64,000 bases of DNA from Winslowiella toletana (GTDB lineage: Bacteria > Pseudomonadota > Gammaproteobacteria > Enterobacterales > Enterobacteriaceae), in the NCBI RefSeq assembly GCF_017875465.1, contig NZ_JAGGMQ010000001.1, positions 1,798,001 through 1,862,000 of the forward strand. Reading direction: 5' to 3'. Below the pieces are notes generated by a model, which did no database searches, was not told where the DNA came from, and saw only the letters and a program-made list of their open reading frames with translations. The translations under genes and the position numbers were made by a program. Position 1 is the stretch's first letter, and every line of letters begins with the position of its first letter. Below are positions 60,101 through 64,000 of the stretch, in pieces.

Positions 60101-60488
60101 ATTTTCCGGGCCTGCCTTTTTATCGCGTTTACAGCGCAGCATACAGCAGGTTATCCAGCACGAAAGCGCCAGCTGGAGCCAGGAAGAGGTTAACTTTTAT
60201 CGCGCGGCGGATACCACTGAGTTTCTGCAGGAAAGCGCCACCGAGCAGCTGGATAAACCGCGTTATGCGCAATTTTTTCGCCAGTTATTCGACAGCGACC
60301 TGCTGGTGACACGACTGATTATGACTGACGTGGAAATGCTGTTCGCGCTTCTCTGCGACCGCTTTATCGAACAGTATCCGGCACGCGCCAGCGAGGATCT
60401 GTCACAAGCCTGGTTTCTGTTTCTGCACACGGCGGACAGCGCCACAGCGGGCAACGATCAGCAGACAATCTATCTGGTAGGGGTATAA
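51180..60488 (+). CDS. Giant protein of unknown function, second of a tandem pair
   Basis: This protein of about 3102 aa is a full-length paralogue of the preceding one; by eye roughly half of the residues agree in the better blocks (for example LSKLLAAVL, TSTAAMLSSLPELL, RCLPKEVL, GFWWDP, LYLLPDDAASAAIW, LSAEQQEDLLLT). The ATG at 51180 is chosen over the upstream frame because of the strong AAGGAGGAG 8 nt before it. Hydrophobic helices are at about 121-273 and 420-468, the AT-rich block at 474-1300, the coiled coil at about 1177-1209, RARRQ at 1695-1699, and the C-terminus is IYLVGV. It lies 71 bp after the first giant gene with no terminator between, so the two probably form an operon. Function is unknown. 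It is followed by a strong terminator. Confidence 0.86.
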   Translation: MKTDIATVVSTGRVAAVIEPNRTDLCSLPVAKIRNVSLPSPGDEQNRQRMAACLQPLNPRPESALPGESEADQFFDALADQPWMIPAQRQWPSLSSLASQVRDAIHYQLHIFSQTTFAYDLLHVIHPDLSKLLAAVLVCSGRGKDIVCQASLMAGLQLINKLIYIAAGATSTAAMLSSLPELLIVWLQRHQVSLPESLLKSLYALLSSGLAICAYHDIAQPTLLVELHASVIAPLKQLCNETGVSDIVVSGVTLILGLYCMLRLVGGLQVRLPAANMLTHGIRIIEGLCRLSATSEDFQRLYKRQQQRQQIKTWYEQTYRKEYEEDKASKALNRAVIRCLPKEVLLNRVERQTHDNPDSADLYRACQQMEQQILSGQLAICPAADRSVVPRMSGNRAAAPAANAGSAQASSSSEGAATPFLLPAAVLAGASVPNHWWPSRTHIALAATGLTLAVGSLYMGHRLARPQKSSAAEVNPLQTTRNICFNTTNNIRQLLQSDKSGISLAVELFDKLFDYHGNINSTLADQLLEKEQITLFTSSHRNEMNAHLLNILALLFTPGDQREPVDINSILVTLQRKVSKLWKPLTKGKRNKTVSETLDYLRLHCAKKYTALGIYSQSDMQKISDFLLSHVVSDLLMLERNGRGGENFASVDSYYLLLYIIKKFRTNQYISNTEFSTALSEGRAEAFVGARLVSYTGYNFTSDRAYLEEIYKENNEKIHYYHQQEIKLESLQFVTFDEIIEYAYPGIDIHAPKNFNTLLLRIKTQGRIEKEIRIIAGCKSFGEIIRHMNDGFTELYHFLPRHIPEQLRVYDPGKKTFNLKKHPNRKELYQKFDQAYEEMVKEHCSLYRDIVETAFSIMAEEDAHFLNQTDTEIYAIDVKVKRYKALRNAFLPNLFRTKPSISKHIAYHNRPYHELGKIFMGYNRRTKKKHFFIINIESSRIHFRQFPVRRLPIDRKEYIYHLDNALLNENYIFMDERPFFDPCEEVKDPATTIKPSDRLGHIIMAYYQYYKGKLCVATRNPEEILLSYRERRLGDKNTSPLKALKEEVIANRQKFLMDLKQKYHNPTPTEKESTGDKLPQFLALLPYHSCYEFFRDYLISREDDRPPSVAIPLFQATICAADFYWGYGVKKTLSSLLNDLKKSYTTRWIKKSELTLLDKKIMESLTQPSSSGYADRLAAEINQANIKLEALDKEITHLRNEIHLSIGNIASIPVFIAFPVLSLKPGGNLLLASIPWGINIVKKELKNVNRRLKESLDAVPWSNPQSALLAGDKSDIPFPPSQHNATCYSDTKPSDNIIFDIFDLRRTNATLYQQLFFTALRDPSPELVTAAAENSGWLIADNHNQMAMFIFISLTFSVRFYISAVLSQQDYYKNDANINEEMIINYLEDYLTPPCPPCINPPFAMQADQSILVGKCINTIEAVLESNIHGIELNYLFMIQYFLMKEDIASLLLEMSENPEERQHNLELIQQNLSYEMKKFALYGAYRSATQQKFQATVINQFLSYSKQVADSNPANITLFSPNVDTFLSRSEHYRQYHPAATLPSLADFTHNWLHVAQDISDIYQSFARIEYSAKALANFRVEQWDAKAAQAAWLAALQSYLFPEMRYENIMPVLAHAAKKLRQSWQQRQANADIPPEIVSQGVVNPLFIEEVKTALESGCARYPGMFFCQIYLLEHGDWFTFLASDFTSDARHRARRQPYSASPPWPLTPLDSPSLEESIILPVRYPAVHLNNHTLYQQQLNILQNTFRRDAGLPFHQRLQGDVLDVRPLTRRTVLSDAIALINSVIDTEGNIVDYQHRLLSHYLPQLSTPDNYPVLQLLSDMLQIAAPDAPKLYLFILHHLQNRLAAPAFTLSMLWQKRFIDEQVANIDRQFSAHLTNIDADTSQALRRYITATLRHLLSFSHYLGNIEPLLAEAPLQDLASQWLCLGAIIARQLKVKATSAEELLTLSWAAQHDAGLLSLQDTAIQQTALLCGHSASDQRAVAQDALRTMAPHMKTAAEMHKRILSCLDADQLLALFLKHLTFEALSPEQASQLRVLVANVLQNQRDLLHIALQQLSLDDKLRLSQFLQQGTLQARWYLFQPAPEQNSKVAGLAFASDNQRGLLLPLADPQYLPPIFRQLAQSPSDSELTLLCFGIKETPHNFTEPARLTLTADSQAGAAPILDPAASLFTWLQSEIETQLSLLTRARDEITFTTQKAALSHWLSQHLFFYERDQLDDYPFIQQQTERMTLIAAHRELDNWLQPKQSKPANLTAVTHFNQAITRVLGASTLWPTLTMQLRALIQAQGATPLASLPENGFCGFWWDPISGLCYLGWMTGEKRTLYASLAANRETLYLLPDDAASAAIWPALTRFDWLVQNVQALRSATLSPEHFFTYAIPLAWQLQQAMPALQPLPAGAVRHSTLTDIYTTEDGGHYFNPGVPQRVIPVILTDLPDGGYRVDFSAPDNQLSPDQAFSLDARQVDPAQEGKWIATPQPGWRLISAPAASTLIKQGILSPVAYLQWGEDASNTTTMTPAANVLQRSDGSMVFIFSENNGQRISYRMLDAEGRLQFSPVIPGHWPLASTAEQFNATLTTFLAQQNTADYQALLNTDERQRLMAQLSTTQSNRQAAIISASGIMSVIPFRCSENQEAIHELFDIKLHFRSLGRDFDHEIKASLSLQEVDTSLSALLSQPFDWRGFNLYAPRERQQALMLVQAKTFLLQKLLDQLESEAILRTMSDTLRPWIKQNLNLLAQVGAALKFIQQQPRHQFNVTEPEIRLQRQCFAEDYLFSYYDLQLHVTADIFQHAWPCIRVSDDAPLAQRDWQPALDQLHTLASALPQDNRLLERLLSLPAARWRTAEISRCAGQWRQICHPISGYWQTPHQAEQIILLRPKVSAQDLPLIPQHYHWPVRLFLSAGKGDPMSHQVEGMAPGWRLSAEQQEDLLLTTPQPAGQQEGATRLAGINAHPHSAQTFVAWAKLRLSSAWALAEFSGPAFLSRLQRSIQQVIQHESASWSQEEVNFYRAADTTEFLQESATEQLDKPRYAQFFRQLFDSDLLVTRLIMTDVEMLFALLCDRFIEQYPARASEDLSQAWFLFLHTADSATAGNDQQTIYLVGV

Positions 60489-60489
60489 A

Positions 60490-60515
60490 AAAACGGGCCA
60501 GCAGGCCCGTTTTTT
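60490..60515. terminator. Bidirectional terminator between the second giant gene and sspB
   Basis: AAAACGGGCC pairs perfectly with GGCCCGTTTT over an AGCA loop, with T-rich flanks on the plus strand and A-rich sequence upstream, giving T on the minus strand. It serves both convergent genes. Confidence 0.92.
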
Positions 60516-60524
60516 ATTTAACGC

Positions 60525-61019
60525 TTATTTAACAACGCGAAGCGCCGGACGACCACCGCGCGGAGGCGGATCATCATCAGGATTATTATCGTCATCGCTG
60601 GCGTCATCAGGACGGTCACCATCAATTACTGACATCACGGTTTCCGGTTCATCCTGCTCAGCCATAAAGCTGTTTTCACCGCCCTCTTCATACGCAGGTT
60701 CAGGCTCAAACATCGTGCCTGCACCGTTCTCACGCGCATAAATGGCCAGCACCGCATTCAGTGGTACTGTTACCTGACGCGGTACGCCACCAAAACGAGC
60801 ATTAAAGCTGACTTCATCATTGCCCAGCTCAAGGTTACCGACAGCGCGCGGCGCGATATTCAGAACGATCTGTCCATCACGCGCATATTCCAGCGGCACC
60901 ATTACACCAGGCAGGTTGATGTCTACGACTAAATGCGGCGTCAACTGGTTATCCAGCAGCCACTCGTAAAATGCTCGTAGCAGATAAGGACGACGTGCGG
61001 TTAGTTGCGACATTTCCAT
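60525..61019 (-). CDS. sspB: ClpXP protease specificity-enhancing factor SspB
   Basis: This 164 aa adaptor delivers ssrA-tagged proteins to ClpXP. The substrate-binding domain (residues 1-110) has RRPYLLRAFYEWLLDNQLTP and NIAPRAVGNLELGNDEV. An acidic linker follows, and the C-terminal ClpX-binding peptide ends RGGRPALRVVK, identical in kind to E. coli. The ATG at 61019 (MEMSQLTARRP) is chosen over the longer frame that would run into sspA. It lies 4 bp after sspA, as an operon. Confidence 0.97.
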   Translation of the reverse strand: MEMSQLTARRPYLLRAFYEWLLDNQLTPHLVVDINLPGVMVPLEYARDGQIVLNIAPRAVGNLELGNDEVSFNARFGGVPRQVTVPLNAVLAIYARENGAGTMFEPEPAYEEGGENSFMAEQDEPETVMSVIDGDRPDDASDDDNNPDDDPPPRGGRPALRVVK

Positions 61020-61023
61020 ACTA

Positions 61024-61665
61024 TCAGCCCCGGGTTTGCAGGCGCATTTCACGTTCTGGTTCCGTCAGGGAAGCCAGGAAGGAATCACGCTCAAACACGC
61101 GCGTCATATAGCCTTTCAGCTCTTTCGAACCGGTGCCGATCAGCTCAATGCCCATCTGCGGTAAACGCCACAGCAGCGGCGCCAGATAGCAGTCCACCAG
61201 ACTAAATTCTTCGCTCATAAAGAATGGGGTGCGGGCGAACAGTGGTGCAATAGCCAGCAGCTCTTCACGCAGTTGTTTACGCGCTGCGTCAGCTTCCTGC
61301 GCATTGCCGTTTTCAACTTTACGCATCAGGCTGTACCAGTCCTGCTCCACACGGTGCATCATCAGACGGCTCTCGCCGCGCGCCACCGGGTAAACCGGCA
61401 TTAATGGCGGATGCGGGAAACGCTCATCAAGATATTCCATGATGATGCGAGATTCATACAGCGTCAGCTCGCGATCCACCAGCGTTGGCACGGTGCGATA
61501 GGGATTGAGGTCAATCAGATCCTGCGGCAGATTATCCGTTTCAATCTGCTCGATCTCTACACTGACACCCTTTTCAGCCAGTACGATACGTACCTGATGG
61601 CTAAAGATGTCAGTCGGACCAGAAAACAGCGTCATTACCGAACGTTTGTTGGCAGCGACAGCCAT
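61024..61665 (-). CDS. sspA: Stringent starvation protein A
   Basis: This 213 aa GST-fold protein associates with RNA polymerase and sigma-70 during starvation and lowers H-NS levels. It starts MAVAANKRSVMTLFSGPTD. The N-terminal thioredoxin-like domain includes PYRTVPTLVDRELTLYES and the surface pocket PHPP (about residues 84-87) required for activity in E. coli. The helical C-terminal domain follows. The ATG at 61665 matches the E. coli start. It precedes sspB. Confidence 0.97.
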   Translation of the reverse strand: MAVAANKRSVMTLFSGPTDIFSHQVRIVLAEKGVSVEIEQIETDNLPQDLIDLNPYRTVPTLVDRELTLYESRIIMEYLDERFPHPPLMPVYPVARGESRLMMHRVEQDWYSLMRKVENGNAQEADAARKQLREELLAIAPLFARTPFFMSEEFSLVDCYLAPLLWRLPQMGIELIGTGSKELKGYMTRVFERDSFLASLTEPEREMRLQTRG

Positions 61666-61924
61666 GAAAACCTCCAAGTTTATCGAGAAAATTACTGCGA
61701 ATAGCCAACCACGAGGCGACTAACCTGCTTAATACAACCGCCCGGCCAAAAGTTACGCCGATCCGGCATCCGCAGAGGATCAGCACCTGTAACCACCCGG
61801 CATACGGGCGCAAAGTGACAGACAGTTTACCAGATTTTAGGCAGGTTGTGGGGGCAGTGTTGTAGATTTGGCGGGAAAATGCTAGTGAGCGCTGAGATTC
61901 GACAGTTTATCTGGCATCAGCCAA
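61666..61924 (-). other. sspA upstream region
   Basis: About 260 bp between sspA and the rpsI terminator. No gene is seen. It must contain the sspA promoter. I could not choose a -35/-10 pair with confidence. Confidence 0.4.
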
Positions 61925-61952
61925 TAAAAAAACCCGGTGCAGGCACCGGGTT
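61925..61952 (-). terminator. Rho-independent terminator of rplM-rpsI
   Basis: On the minus strand AACCCGGTGC / GCACCGGGTT form a GC-rich stem with a run of seven T after it. It lies 31 bp downstream of the rpsI stop. Confidence 0.92.
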
Positions 61953-61982
61953 TTCGATAATTTGCTCTGTAAACAGTGCGAA

Positions 61983-62378
<396 letters not shown>

Positions 62379-62390
62379 CTATAATCCCGA

Positions 62391-62992
<602 letters not shown>

Positions 62993-63063
62993 GAGAAGTC
63001 GCACACAAAGCGCGACCCTTTTTTACGATTAAATCCACGACCCCGGAAGGTTTTTTCACCCGC

Positions 63064-64000
63064 TCAGGGTAAATGGTCAAGCCGCAGGTATTCTTCGCTC
63101 TGCATCTCCTGCAAACGCGACAAACAACGCTGGTACTCAAACTTCAGCCGTTCACCCTGATAAATCTCAAACAGCGACGTTTCCGCCGCTACCACCAGCT
63201 TGACGTGGCGCTCGTAGAATTCATCTACCAGCGCCAGAAAACGGCGAGCCTGATCTTCGGTGCGGTTGATCATCACCGGCACATTAAACAGCAGCACGCT
63301 ATGAAAACGACGCGACAGTTCGATGTAGTCGTGCTGGCTACGGGCTTCGCCACACAAGGTGTGGAAATCCAGCGCCACCACCCCTTCGGCCAGACCTAAC
63401 GTCGGCAGAGCGCGGTGATTGACCTCCAGTACCGGTTTATCCTCGTCGCGCGCCTGTCCGGCCAGCGCAACGAACATCCGATCCATCTCACGATCGGTCT
63501 GTTCACTGAGCGGCTGCATCCACAAATGTGCGGAGGTCAGGGTACGCAGACGGTAATCAATACCGGCATCCACGTTCATGATATCACAATGACGCTTAAT
63601 CAATTCAATTGCTGGCAGAAAACGCGCGCGTTGCAGACCATTGCGATACAGATCGTCCGGCGGAATGTTGGATGTCGCCACCAGCGAGATGCCGCGGGCG
63701 AACAGCGCTTCCATTAGCGTCCCCAGCAGCATCGCATCGGTAATATCGGAAACAAAAAACTCATCAAAACAAAGGATATCGGTCTGCGCCTTAAAGCGGT
63801 CGGCGATAATCTCCAGCGGATCTGACTGCCCCTGCAGTTCGGTCAGCTCCTGATGCACCCGCAACATAAAGCGGTGAAAATGCAGACGAAGTTTGCGATC
63901 GCCAGGAATAGCCCGAAAAAACATATCCATCAGCCAGGTCTTGCCGCGGCCGACACCACCCCACATATATAAGCCGCGCACCGGCGCAATCTGGCTGTTT
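63064..64000 (-). CDS. zapE: Cell division protein ZapE (AFG1-like ATPase), N-terminus outside the window
   Basis: The C-terminal 312 or so residues of ZapE, an ATPase that localises to the Z-ring under stress. Walker A is GGVGRGKTWLMD. Walker B is DILCFDEFFVSDI. The AFG1-type segment LVATSNIPPDDLYRNGLQR is present. The frame stays open to the window edge, so the gene begins upstream (E. coli ZapE is about 375 aa). It lies upstream of rplM on the same strand, as in E. coli (formerly yhcM). Confidence 0.96.
   Translation of the reverse strand, partial: NSQIAPVRGLYMWGGVGRGKTWLMDMFFRAIPGDRKLRLHFHRFMLRVHQELTELQGQSDPLEIIADRFKAQTDILCFDEFFVSDITDAMLLGTLMEALFARGISLVATSNIPPDDLYRNGLQRARFLPAIELIKRHCDIMNVDAGIDYRLRTLTSAHLWMQPLSEQTDREMDRMFVALAGQARDEDKPVLEVNHRALPTLGLAEGVVALDFHTLCGEARSQHDYIELSRRFHSVLLFNVPVMINRTEDQARRFLALVDEFYERHVKLVVAAETSLFEIYQGERLKFEYQRCLSRLQEMQSEEYLRLDHLP

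Noticed and set aside
41914..60488. RTX-type or TcdA/TcdB-type toxin assignment of the giant proteins
   Set aside because: No glycine/aspartate nonapeptide repeats, no glycosyltransferase DXD region or cysteine protease motif was recognised.

Overview
This window is chromosomal DNA of an enterobacterium, most likely of the Erwiniaceae (Erwinia/Pantoea group). Housekeeping genes resemble their E. coli counterparts closely and keep the E. coli order: ftsH-rlmE-yhbY-greA-dacB, obgE-rpmA-rplU-ispB-sfsB-murA-ibaG-mlaBCDEF-yrbG-kdsDC-lptCAB-rpoN-hpf-ptsN-rapZ-ptsO-mtgA-elbB-arcZ-arcB-glt, then sspBA-rpsI-rplM-zapE. Two ERIC elements support the Enterobacterales assignment. Family level is inference from gene order, including pmrAB next to dacB, and from accessory content. 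No tRNA, rRNA, CRISPR array, insertion sequence or prophage was seen.

Layout. Positions 1-5553 hold the ftsH N-terminus, rlmE, yhbY, greA, dacB and a PmrA/PmrB-type two-component system. Positions 5554-10816 are an accessory block: a phosphatidylinositol phospholipase C-like gene, an overlapping unknown gene, and an orphan fepA-type receptor with a Fur-box-like site. Positions 11167-14803 carry obgE, a decayed yhbE, rpmA, rplU and ispB. After sfsB comes an Rpn-family nuclease gene, then an envelope block: murA, ibaG, the Mla phospholipid transport operon, yrbG, Kdo synthesis (kdsD, kdsC) and LPS export (lptC, lptA, lptB). The rpoN operon follows with hpf, ptsN, rapZ and ptsO. Then mtgA, a divergent elbB, the ArcZ small RNA and arcB.

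Positions 34421-60488 are the most unusual part. Where E. coli has gltBD, this window has an oversized GltB-like glutamate synthase (1842 aa) followed by a CysJ-like diflavin reductase instead of GltD. Next come two tandem giant paralogous genes of 3064 and about 3102 aa that I cannot assign to any family. They fill about 18.6 kb between a terminator at 41793 and one at 60490. The conserved sspB-sspA-rpsI-rplM-zapE segment closes the window.

How the genes work together. Much of the conserved part serves the cell envelope: MurA, DacB and MtgA in peptidoglycan, Mla in outer-membrane lipid asymmetry, KdsD/KdsC/LptABC in LPS, and PmrAB as a probable regulator of lipid A modification. A second theme is nitrogen and redox control: RpoN with the nitrogen PTS (PtsN, Npr), the GltB-like protein with its reductase, and ArcB with ArcZ. 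The giant pair and the phospholipase pair are the best candidates for undescribed systems, possibly interaction factors or toxins, but the sequence alone does not prove a role.
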